From contig CATZRJ010000006.1 of the NCBI GenBank assembly GCA_958423535.1, forward strand, positions 1 through 58,950: a DNA stretch of 58,950 bases, written 5' to 3'. The notes under the pieces are model-generated. The model did no database searches, was not told the DNA's origin, and saw only the letters and a list, made by a program, of their open reading frames with translations. The position numbers and the translations under genes are program-made. The stretch comes from an uncultured Collinsella sp. (GTDB lineage: Bacteria; Actinomycetota; Coriobacteriia; Coriobacteriales; Coriobacteriaceae). Positions 16,442 through 23,953 of the stretch are shown piece after piece (the first letter of the stretch is position 1; every line of letters starts with the position of its first letter).

Positions 16442-17746
16442 TTAGATGGTGAATTCGGCGAAGTTGCGGTCGCCGTCTGCGGTGCCGGTGTCGCCTGTTG
16501 CGGCTGCCGGTGCCAGCGCGTCGCCGCCGACGCTTTGCAGTAACTCAGCCACGTTTGCATCGGGGTTCTGGCACAGGATATCGAGCAGCTCGATAAAGTC
16601 ACGGATGACCTCACGCGGCGTCAGGTGCGTATCGGCTCCCACGCGGCCGAACTCAATCTTGAGAAAGTCTACCAAGTCGTTCTCGGCAAGCGTGGGCGTC
16701 CAGCCAAAGTATCCGGCATGGATCTGCATGAGTTTTTCGATCAGCACCAGCAACTCCTCGTAGGTGAGTGGCTGCAGGCGGATGATGGGCGCGAGCATGT
16801 CCTTAAGGTCCTCGCGTGCAAAGCGGCCCTGAGCGAGTCGACTTCGCAGGGCCTCGTAGGAGAACACGCCACGGCGGCGGTCTTCGATGGAGGTTGGCGT
16901 GCCGCCCATGATCATGCCCAGGTACTGCGCCTTGCCCTGGAGCGTGTCGTTGTACATGGTCAGGATCTTCTCGTAGTTGTATTGGCGTGTGATGGCGTTG
17001 GGAATCTTATACAGATTCACGAGCTCATCGATGAGCACCAGCATGCCCTTGTAGCCGCTGCAGACCAAAAAGCGCGCAATGAGCTTAACGTAGTCGTACC
17101 AGTCGTCATCGCTGATGATGGTCGAGGAGCCCAGCTCGGCGCGTGCCTCACTCTTGGTGCGGTACTCGCCGCGAATCCATTTGGTCACGCGGCTCATAGC
17201 TTCTTCGTCGCCCTCGGATACGGCCGCGCGGTAGCGGCGGAGCATGCGGGCGAAGTCGAAGCCGTGGACCATTTCCTCGAGTGGGGCCAGTTGGGCATTG
17301 ACGGCAGACTCGTCGGCATCGGCACACGAGGCGACCCAGCGATCCAGGATAAGGTTGAGCGCACCGCCCTCGGGGCGCGTCTTGGTCGATATGTTGCGGA
17401 TGAGCTCACGGTATGTGGCAAGGCCCTGTCCCTGGCCGCCCTGCAGACGGCGTTCAGGGGATAAGTCGGCATCGGCGACGACGAATCCCTCGCCCATGGC
17501 GTGCGTGCGGATGGTCTGGAGCAAAAAGCTCTTGCCGGCGCCGTAGCGACCGACTAGGAAACGGAAGCTTGCGCCGCCATCGGCGATGAGGCTCAGGTCG
17601 GTGAGCAGAGCACGGATCTCGACCTCGCGCCCCACGGTGATATAGGGAAGGCCGATGCGCGGGACCACGCCGCCCTTGAGCGAGTTGAGAATGACGGCGG
17701 CGACGCGCTTGGGCACGCGGGGTGCTGCGGATGCGGTATCACTCAT
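16442..17746 (-). CDS. BrxD-like (DUF2791) P-loop ATPase
   Basis: 434 aa. Walker A is VGRYGAGKSFLL (about 65-76) and Walker B is MLVLIDELVNLY (near 233). Segments IILDRW-like helices, MGGTPTSIEDRRRGVFSYEALRSRL and a C-terminal PREVIRDFIELLDIL match the BREX ATP-binding (BrxC/BrxD, DUF2791) family. In BREX, BrxD pairs with a helicase; here no pglX, pglZ or brxC is near. The start overlaps the end of the TerB gene by 8 bp, giving translational coupling. Role: probably energy-dependent assembly or DNA remodelling with the neighbouring helicase, by inference. Confidence 0.85.
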   Translation of the reverse strand: MSDTASAAPRVPKRVAAVILNSLKGGVVPRIGLPYITVGREVEIRALLTDLSLIADGGASFRFLVGRYGAGKSFLLQTIRTHAMGEGFVVADADLSPERRLQGGQGQGLATYRELIRNISTKTRPEGGALNLILDRWVASCADADESAVNAQLAPLEEMVHGFDFARMLRRYRAAVSEGDEEAMSRVTKWIRGEYRTKSEARAELGSSTIISDDDWYDYVKLIARFLVCSGYKGMLVLIDELVNLYKIPNAITRQYNYEKILTMYNDTLQGKAQYLGMIMGGTPTSIEDRRRGVFSYEALRSRLAQGRFAREDLKDMLAPIIRLQPLTYEELLVLIEKLMQIHAGYFGWTPTLAENDLVDFLKIEFGRVGADTHLTPREVIRDFIELLDILCQNPDANVAELLQSVGGDALAPAAATGDTGTADGDRNFAEFTI

Positions 17747-19499
17747 GGTCTAGGTATCCTCTCACGTCTGCTTCGTAGTCCTCGATAATCTGCGGTCCTG
17801 TTGAGCCAAATTCAATAACGGTGTCGCCCGCCAGGTCAAAGAGCGCTTCGTTGATGCTATCGACGAGCATGTCCTCACTCTTGCCCGACCGTGCCACCGC
17901 CAATGTGGCCTGCGCCGTGTTCCGCTCGAGGAGCGCGCGAAGGAAGGCATCTGCGGCGGGCGCGAGTTTGTTCGCGGCTTCGGCAGACGCGGGCGTTACG
18001 GGCGCGGGCACAGACACGAGGAGCGGTGCCACGACGCCAAACTCTTCGGTGGAGACAGTCGGCTCGTCGGGTTCGTCTTGCCGTGTGACCATCTCGCCAG
18101 GTCCGGCGGTCATGCTGGGCGCAGACTCGGTGTTCGGTTGCTCGATAAGCGTCGCCTCGGCTTCCATAGGCACATCATCCTCGCGCTCCTCATCAATCAA
18201 AAGCGCTTCACGCGTTTGCGCGGCGGCGCTCCGAATGTGCCCCAGCTGACTCAAATCGATATCGATCTTGACAGGCTGGTGCGCGGCGTCCCACGAAAGC
18301 CATGCCACGATCTCGTCATCGATGATCTTGGCCAGATATTTGGGGACCTTCTCCTCCTTTAGAGGATGGGTGGGGTCTAGGGCCAGGCGCAGGCGTTGGT
18401 CGCAGGCGCGCATCATCTCACCGAGCTTGCTACTTTTTTGTCTGCTGCCGTGGATACGCATGCATTCCCAAAAGCCATTTTGACAACGGTAAATATGGAT
18501 GGGGTCCAGACGGTATTCGCAATCCTCGTGGCGATTAGGCGAAAAGAACACAGCCGAGGCAAACATGGTATAGGGCATGGCCGTCTCCTCCCCAAACAAG
18601 CTTGCCACGATACCGGTCTTTCGGTGCGTGTCATAGTAGCGCGCCATACGGACATACACGGCGCATGCCACGTGGCGTAGATCGCGATGGTGGCCGCGAT
18701 CGAGTCTTGAGTTATTGAGGTTATACGTGGAGAGGGCATTGATGGCGGCCATGAGTCGCTCCTCGCGCGCCTCGTCGGGCGGAAGGGGGAGCGTAGGCTT
18801 GGAGGTCTTGCGACGCGCAGGCGCCAGGTCTGACGGCGTCGGCGCGGGCGCAAGGTCTCGCGCCGCACGCCGCAGTTCGATGAGGGCGTTGTCGAATGCG
18901 ACGGTTTTAGAGTCGCGAAGCAGCTCGGGGTTGAGCCCGTGGAACACGGCGTAATCTTGCAACCACACGCGTGCAAACCGGTCGATGCCGGGCTCGAAGG
19001 CACGATAGGCATCCCAAAAAGCCTTGATCTTGTTAAAACCATCAAGTGGGTTATCTACGCCAATGCCGCAGATCAGCTCATAGAGGTACAGGAAGGCAAA
19101 GGACGTAGACGTTTCCTCGACGGTTCCGCGGCGCACTTGGGCGCGCCAGGTAAAATAGCCGCGCAGCTGCCGATCGCTCATGGCGTTATAGGTGGGAAAG
19201 TACGACTTAAAGGTACCGTTGTAGGGGCAGTCGTCCTCAAAGTCGGCCATCAGCAGGCCTTGGCGGTAGAAAAGCTTGGCTTCCGAAAGCCAGCGACCCG
19301 CGCCGCCTTTGGGGTCATCCTGCCAGCGCGATATCTCGCGCATCTTGCGGTACTGGTCGGGAAGGAAATTCTGCATCTGACGACCGGTTTTGAGAATCGG
19401 CTCGTCAGCATAGACCTCATGTGAGAAACGGGCGGACTGATGGGTCCGGGCCTCGGCCATAATGCGCTCGATGAGCATCTTGATGTCCTGGTCGGCCAC
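17739..19499 (-). CDS. TerB-N / TerB-C domain protein
   Basis: 586 aa starting at GTG 19499 with GGAGAGGAGAG upstream. The N-terminal third has the TerB-N signature: SYFPTYNAMSDRQLRGYFTWR, followed by SFAFLYLYELICGIG. The middle and C-terminal parts fit TerB-C, with an Ala/Pro/Glu-rich linker at about 440-510. TerB-N/C proteins were predicted from gene neighbourhoods to act with a DUF2791 ATPase and a helicase in DNA processing; the same three partners are present here. It is the first gene of the unit. No tellurite-resistance genes (terC, terD, terZ) are nearby. Confidence 0.85.
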   Translation of the reverse strand: MADQDIKMLIERIMAEARTHQSARFSHEVYADEPILKTGRQMQNFLPDQYRKMREISRWQDDPKGGAGRWLSEAKLFYRQGLLMADFEDDCPYNGTFKSYFPTYNAMSDRQLRGYFTWRAQVRRGTVEETSTSFAFLYLYELICGIGVDNPLDGFNKIKAFWDAYRAFEPGIDRFARVWLQDYAVFHGLNPELLRDSKTVAFDNALIELRRAARDLAPAPTPSDLAPARRKTSKPTLPLPPDEAREERLMAAINALSTYNLNNSRLDRGHHRDLRHVACAVYVRMARYYDTHRKTGIVASLFGEETAMPYTMFASAVFFSPNRHEDCEYRLDPIHIYRCQNGFWECMRIHGSRQKSSKLGEMMRACDQRLRLALDPTHPLKEEKVPKYLAKIIDDEIVAWLSWDAAHQPVKIDIDLSQLGHIRSAAAQTREALLIDEEREDDVPMEAEATLIEQPNTESAPSMTAGPGEMVTRQDEPDEPTVSTEEFGVVAPLLVSVPAPVTPASAEAANKLAPAADAFLRALLERNTAQATLAVARSGKSEDMLVDSINEALFDLAGDTVIEFGSTGPQIIEDYEADVRGYLDHE

Positions 19500-19587
19500 C
19501 GTCTCTCCTCTCCTAACGCAGCTTCGGTGACCTCATATCATAGCACAGCATCAAACAGGTGTTCGAGATACCACTACGTAGATAGAT

Positions 19588-20304
19588 TTAGAACAGGAGC
19601 GCGTAGATGACGGCTACGACAACGGAGGGGAGCATATTGGCCGTGCGGAAGGTCTGGGGACGGATGAGGTTGACGCCGACGCAGAAGATGAGCATAGAGC
19701 CCACGAGCGATAGGCTGTCGAGGGCGGCGGCGGTCATGATGGGGGAGAGCGCGCCGGCAAACAGCGTAATCGTTCCCTGGAATACGGCAACGGGCAGGGC
19801 GGAGAAGATGCAGCCGCGGCCGAGCGAAGCCGTCATGGTGCAGACGATGATGCAGTCCAACGCGCCCTTGAGGGCAAGCGTGGACCAGTCGCCGAGCAGA
19901 CCGTCCTGAATCGATCCTACGATAGCCATGGCACCGATGCAGACGGTCAGCGATGTCGAGACAAAGGCATTGGTAAACTCGTTGTCTCCCTCGCTGCCGG
20001 TTTTGCGCTTGAGCCATTCGCCCAGGTTTTCGATGCCGGCTTCCAGGTTAACGGCCTCGCCGATGAGCGAGCCGAGGGCAAACGAGACGATGAGCATGGT
20101 GGTGCCGGTGGTCTCCAGCGCTTTCCCGTCAATGACGAGCATCTTTTGCATGGTGCCGCCCAGTCCGATAAACAAAACGCACAGCCCCGACGCCTTCATG
20201 AGCGTGTCTTGGATGCGGGGTGTGATAAAGCGTCCGCCTATAAGGCCCAGCAGTCCGCCCGCAATCAAAAGCGCGACGTTGATGACCGTTCCCAAACCCG
20301 GCAT
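19588..20304 (-). CDS. DUF554 family membrane protein
   Basis: 238 aa, about seven hydrophobic helices. The N-terminal GLGTVINVALLIAGGLLGLIGG and the later LGSLIGEAVNLE are typical of DUF554. The family is a conserved bacterial integral membrane group without an agreed function; transport has been suggested. The start at 20304 has GGGAGG just upstream, although the spacing is short; an ATG at 20316 is also in frame. It lies between the TerB gene and the exported-protein operon, with roughly 90-120 bp gaps on each side. Confidence 0.85.
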   Translation of the reverse strand: MPGLGTVINVALLIAGGLLGLIGGRFITPRIQDTLMKASGLCVLFIGLGGTMQKMLVIDGKALETTGTTMLIVSFALGSLIGEAVNLEAGIENLGEWLKRKTGSEGDNEFTNAFVSTSLTVCIGAMAIVGSIQDGLLGDWSTLALKGALDCIIVCTMTASLGRGCIFSALPVAVFQGTITLFAGALSPIMTAAALDSLSLVGSMLIFCVGVNLIRPQTFRTANMLPSVVVAVIYALLF

Positions 20305-20422
20305 GAACCCTCCCATATTGATGCCAACCTGGCAATCGTAGCAGAACGGGCTGCAGGGTGCGTCATGCCTCATCCTATACGTTATATAAGTGGTATTAAC
20401 GACGGCATTTGGTGCCCAAGCC

Positions 20423-21835
20423 TCAGCCTCCCATCACGACATAGGGGCTGTAATCGAAGCGCAGCGTCATGAGTCGCTGCGGGGATTCAATGGCCGCGGC
20501 GATGATATCGGCATCTCGAGCTCGGTCAAATCCCTCGAGCTCAATTTGATACGAGACGTCTTCCATTTTATGGAGTATCCGGTTATTCAGGAGGTTCTCA
20601 CCGTCGAATTCCTCGGTTTTGCCTCCGTCCGAGGTTACGGCATACAGGTGCAGTTTTGCGGTGGTCGCAGGGTCGACGACCGTGAGGTTGTCGATTTGGT
20701 TGGCCGTGCCCTTTGCCCCAAGCAAGGTGAGCAGGGTGGGGGCTACGACCTCGCCCGATGGCAGAAAAACAACTTCGACGATTTTAGGGAATGCGATAAT
20801 GGCCGCTTTGCGGACGGGCTTATCGGCAGCGGTGACCTCAATGCTCGCGGCGTCGACGGTTTCCGTGCGGTCGAGCGCGACCATCATGCAACAATTGTCC
20901 TCGTCGATGTCCGTCGGCATGGAATAGTCCAAGTTTTCGCCAGCTTGCGTGCCGCCCACTGCGGCGGTTGTTTCGCTTGGCTCGCTAAAAGTTGCTGAAG
21001 GACCGCTCGATGGCGGTGTTATATCGCTTGAGGCGTCAGTGCCCGCAGACGTTATTTCACTACTGTTCTCGCTGGAGTCGCTTGCGATGTCACCTGTCGA
21101 GGGGGTGAGTCCGACCGCTCCTACTCCGCTCCATTCCATCTCGAGTAGCGCCGGATCGGCGAGGACGCGATGCACATCTTGTGTTTGGGCGCTGATATCG
21201 ACAGGACCGGGATCTGTCCCTCGCGTCAGGCTGAGCGATCCGGTCCGCTGTTTGCCCCGAATCTCCTGGCTTTCTGCGCCGCCCGCGTAGAGCATCAGGG
21301 GGGTCTCGCCTTTCGCCGCAGCGTCGGTGCCCGCCTTGGTCATTTTCAACGATGCGGTGAATGAGATAGCGGGCTGCGTGCCATCGGCGCTCGAGGGGAC
21401 GCAGCCCAGGCATACACCTCCTCCGTCTTCGAAAAACGTGCTGTCGAAGGCGACTGTTGCCCCGTCCGCCGAGTCATCGGACAGGGTGATGTCGAGGCGC
21501 AGCTCTACGTCGCAGGAATCGCCATCGGCATCAGTTGCAGCTGCGCGCCATGTGCAGATAACGCATCCCGTTAGGGGGCCGTCCGTTGTGCACGAGCGCT
21601 CGGTATCCACGACTATCGAGCTGTTCGTGCGGCGACGGAGGCACCCCGAGGTCGAAATGCTTGCCTGCGCAAGCGAGAAGCGTTGGCGCGCGATGGTGCT
21701 CATCTGGTTTGTGGCGAGACAGTTGACGGCAGGTAAGGGGACATCTACGGCGGGTGTCGCTAGGGCGGCGACGGGCATGCCGGTGGCAAGCGCACTGCAG
21801 AGCGCGGCAACGGGCAAAAGGTTCTTTGATGCCAT
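20423..21835 (-). CDS. large secreted protein of the surface operon
   Basis: 470 aa with a signal peptide (first ~27 residues, cleavage likely after ALATPA). It is cysteine-containing in the first half (SGCLRRR, RSCTTDGPLTGCVICTW, GVCLGC). A Ser/Thr/Glu-rich linker at about 240-300 follows, then a C-terminal beta-rich domain including QIDNLTVVDPATTAKLHL, similar in pattern to IDNLSAYGIHVTNMKI of the 199-aa partner. No sorting motif or transmembrane tail is seen, so it may be released or held by partners. AAGGAG precedes the ATG. Family not recognised. Confidence 0.7.
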   Translation of the reverse strand: MASKNLLPVAALCSALATGMPVAALATPAVDVPLPAVNCLATNQMSTIARQRFSLAQASISTSGCLRRRTNSSIVVDTERSCTTDGPLTGCVICTWRAAATDADGDSCDVELRLDITLSDDSADGATVAFDSTFFEDGGGVCLGCVPSSADGTQPAISFTASLKMTKAGTDAAAKGETPLMLYAGGAESQEIRGKQRTGSLSLTRGTDPGPVDISAQTQDVHRVLADPALLEMEWSGVGAVGLTPSTGDIASDSSENSSEITSAGTDASSDITPPSSGPSATFSEPSETTAAVGGTQAGENLDYSMPTDIDEDNCCMMVALDRTETVDAASIEVTAADKPVRKAAIIAFPKIVEVVFLPSGEVVAPTLLTLLGAKGTANQIDNLTVVDPATTAKLHLYAVTSDGGKTEEFDGENLLNNRILHKMEDVSYQIELEGFDRARDADIIAAAIESPQRLMTLRFDYSPYVVMGG

Positions 21836-21876
21836 GGGTTCTCCTTACCTGTTCTGGACGGTCTCGATTTTCGCGG

Positions 21877-22134
21877 CTACTGGCTGCGTTTGATGCGCAG
21901 GCCAAGGCCGATGGCGCTTGCGCCTGCCGCGGCGATTCCTGCTGCCAGGAGCTGTTGCGTGTCGCCCGTTTGCGCGAGGGGCTCATGTTGGCCACTGCGT
22001 TCGAGCTCCGATAGATCTACGGTCACTTGCGTGGCAGCCTGCTCTTGCTCTTGTTGGGCAAAGGCGTCGATTGGGGCAAACGTTACAACGCCGATGATGA
22101 CGGCAAGGACAATCGCCTTAGGCCGTGTGCGCAC
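21877..22134 (-). CDS. small LAQTG-anchored surface protein
   Basis: 85 aa. A signal peptide (about 1-26, ending IDAFAQ) is followed by a short Gln/Glu-rich mature region. The C-terminus has LAQTGDTQ, a hydrophobic helix (LLAAGIAAAGASAIGLGL) and a basic tail RIKRSQ, a classic sortase layout. LAXTG is the motif of class E sortases in Actinobacteria. The mature part is only about 30 residues, so it may be a wall anchor or cap for the neighbouring exported proteins. The GTG start overlaps the upstream gene by 17 bp. Confidence 0.75.
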   Translation of the reverse strand: MRTRPKAIVLAVIIGVVTFAPIDAFAQQEQEQAATQVTVDLSELERSGQHEPLAQTGDTQQLLAAGIAAAGASAIGLGLRIKRSQ

Positions 22135-22717
22135 CGGGCTCGACCGTCCACGTAATGCTTGCGACCTGGTCGCCCTCGCCAGTCACATGGAAGATGTCTC
22201 GCGTGACGCGGGCGACATTGCCGCTCGTCTTGAGCTTAATCTTGTCCGTACCATTGGCGATGCCCTGGTAGCCCATGTCGAAGGATGCATTTTTGGAAAG
22301 GTCGAGGCCCGCTTCCTGCGTCGCGGCGTGAGCGTCTTGGAGCGCCTTGTCCGGACCAACCTTAAAATCGATGGAGTTCTGGGCGGTTCCCGTCTTGGCG
22401 TCGGCGACGATGCTCCAGGAGTTCTTGGCGCCGATCTTCATGTTGGTAACGTGGATGCCATAGGCCGAAAGATTGTCGATGGTGGTTGTATTCTCGGAAG
22501 GGCCCTGAAGCGTGCCATCGGCCTTGGCGACAAATGGGATGACGGTCGGGGCTTTGAACTTGATGTTGTCGATTTGGGTCCTGATAGTCACGTTGGTGGT
22601 TCCAGTGCGTCCCTCCGCCAGGGCGGGGGTCGGCGCGGCACCCATTGAGAGTGCAAGCATCAGCCCCGCGCCCACGACGAGCGCCCTGGTCCCGCTCAAG
22701 TTCCCGGTGATGTCCAT
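22118..22717 (-). CDS. secreted beta-rich protein with WxL-like ending
   Basis: 199 aa with a signal peptide of about 35 residues (cleavage near PALAEG). The mature protein is beta-rich; TVIPFVAKADGTLQGPS and TIDNLSAYGIHVTN suggest a surface domain also seen in other actinobacterial exported proteins. It ends VASITWTVEPG, reminiscent of WxL-type wall-binding tails, but I would not assign the family on that alone. A good AAAGGA site stands before the ATG. It lies between the 169-aa anchored protein and the LAQTG protein and overlaps the latter. Confidence 0.65.
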   Translation of the reverse strand: MDITGNLSGTRALVVGAGLMLALSMGAAPTPALAEGRTGTTNVTIRTQIDNIKFKAPTVIPFVAKADGTLQGPSENTTTIDNLSAYGIHVTNMKIGAKNSWSIVADAKTGTAQNSIDFKVGPDKALQDAHAATQEAGLDLSKNASFDMGYQGIANGTDKIKLKTSGNVARVTRDIFHVTGEGDQVASITWTVEPGAHTA

Positions 22718-22736
22718 AATCGTTCCTTTCTATTCG

Positions 22737-22755
22737 TCACGGACCGTTTCCGTGA
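22737..22755. other. short perfect hairpin between surface genes
   Basis: TCACGGA - CCGTT - TCCGTGA forms a perfect 7-bp stem in the 88-bp gap upstream of the 199-aa protein gene. It lacks a T tract, so mRNA processing or differential expression within the operon is more likely than termination. Confidence 0.4.
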
Positions 22756-22805
22756 TGGTCAGACGAAAGCGGCGTGGGTGCGCGTTTTCGCAACGGGTGG
22801 CAGAT

Positions 22806-23315
22806 CTAGTCTTCTGCCTGCGCAACCCGCACCTTGATGCGCGTGGGATTGCCATGGGCGTCGTAGGTCTTGGCGTCGAGCGCTTGAATCTCGATATACG
22901 CCTCACCTTCTTTGATGTCGCCTGCGGGGCAGGTCTCAACGGTCTTGCCGGTCTCGACCACGCCCGATTCATAGATGGTCTCGTCGTTTTGGATCACGCG
23001 GAAACGCTGGGGAAACTTGTTATCTTGGACGTTTTGCACGTTGACGCGCAGCTTGCCGCCTTTTTGTAGCTGGGCGACCGGTGCGACCGAGATCGTCATC
23101 ATGTTGTCGCGGACGATGGCATCGAGCTCGTCCTGGATTTCCTGGCGCGACTTACCCTCCGCCGCTGTGACCGAGGCACCTGTCTCGGCGACAGGCTTTG
23201 ACTGCCAGGCGTAAAGGCCGACGGCGATAAGGGCGCAGGCGATGGCCAGGCAGACAACGCCGAGCCTTTTTCGATGTTTTGACCCTAGGGGGCTCGACTG
23301 CTTCCTTGCGCTCAT
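22806..23315 (-). CDS. membrane-anchored extracytoplasmic protein
   Basis: 169 aa. A basic N-terminus (KHRKRL) and one helix (VVCLAIACALIAVGLYAW) form a signal anchor. The outside part is beta-rich (KLRVNVQNVQDNKFPQRF, RVIQNDETIYESGVVETGK) like an Ig-type sandwich with a single cysteine. The start overlaps the stop of the 98-aa gene (ATGA), showing coupling. Family not recognised; it may dock or display the secreted partners encoded downstream. Confidence 0.65.
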   Translation of the reverse strand: MSARKQSSPLGSKHRKRLGVVCLAIACALIAVGLYAWQSKPVAETGASVTAAEGKSRQEIQDELDAIVRDNMMTISVAPVAQLQKGGKLRVNVQNVQDNKFPQRFRVIQNDETIYESGVVETGKTVETCPAGDIKEGEAYIEIQALDAKTYDAHGNPTRIKVRVAQAED

Positions 23316-23608
23316 GCGGCATCCTTAGTGGTATAGACGCGCGCGAACGTGGACGGATCGGCACCAAAGAGCATGTGGAGCATGAGGCGTCGCGAGTAGA
23401 TGAGCTCGTCGAAGTTTGGGTCGAGTTTGATGTCGTGGATGTGGGCGATGTGGTGAGCGAGTGCCGAAAACGATTCGGGATCGCAAATCACGTCGGTGGT
23501 GACGTGATAGACAGCCGCATCGGGAAATGCCTCCTCGTCGAAGGGCAGAAGATACGGGTCGTCGTCAACTTCGATAGCGACGCCGTACTGGGGCCAGTAA
23601 TATGCCAT
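23312..23608 (-). CDS. 98-aa hypothetical cytoplasmic protein heading the surface operon
   Basis: 98 aa, acidic, without signal or membrane segment (starts MAYYWPQYGVAIEVDDD; later SALAHHIAHIHDIKL). The start at 23608 is chosen because GGGAGG lies six bases upstream; the frame extends to 23851 but the extra part overlaps likely promoter sequence. It is coupled by a 4-bp overlap to the membrane-anchored protein, so it is probably a cytoplasmic part of the same system. No family recognised. Confidence 0.6.
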   Translation of the reverse strand: MAYYWPQYGVAIEVDDDPYLLPFDEEAFPDAAVYHVTTDVICDPESFSALAHHIAHIHDIKLDPNFDELIYSRRLMLHMLFGADPSTFARVYTTKDAA

Positions 23609-23681
23609 GGGAACCTCCCTGTTTTTGGGCCAAACCTTCCATTGGCTTTGGCTGTCGATGCCGACCGTATCAGCCGTAACT

Positions 23682-23710
23682 TGACCAATTTCTGACCAAA
23701 TGCTTGACGG
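23682..23710. promoter_or_regulatory. candidate operator: TGACCAA direct repeats
   Basis: The 345-bp divergent gap 23609-23953 holds TGACCAA at 23682-23688 and 23693-23699, exactly 11 bp apart (one helical turn), with TTGACGG right after. This spacing suits a dimeric regulator. The rest of the gap shows A/T-rich tracts near 23730-23760 and no gene. Confidence 0.35.
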
Positions 23711-23843
23711 ATTTACATCGCCGCAGGTGAGAGAGGGTAAAAAATATCTCAACTTTTTTCGGGCGCCAATTGCATGCGTGGCAGCGATGGAAAGGAGCGC
23801 GTTAAATAGAGCGCCTGCCGAGAAAACGCTGCCGCTCGCCGAA

Positions 23844-23872
23844 TTGCGCAAACGTAAAATTCGCCAATTATG
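23844..23872 (+). promoter_or_regulatory. candidate promoter for the LDH-Etf operon
   Basis: TTGCGC, a 17-bp spacer and ATTATG fit a weak sigma-70-type promoter, leaving a leader of about 75 bases before the GTG at 23954. Seen by eye only. Confidence 0.3.
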
Positions 23873-23953
23873 GAGACGGTCTCAGTCACGTCGACGAAAC
23901 GATGCGGTAACATCTCCCTGCAAACACTGTAGTTAACTAAAGGGGGAGTTCGC

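Noticed and set aside
13881..19499. Full BREX or tellurite-resistance locus
   Set aside because: No pglX, pglZ, brxC, brxL or terC/D/Z-type genes are present; only the BrxD-like ATPase and helicase relate to BREX and only TerB domains to Ter.
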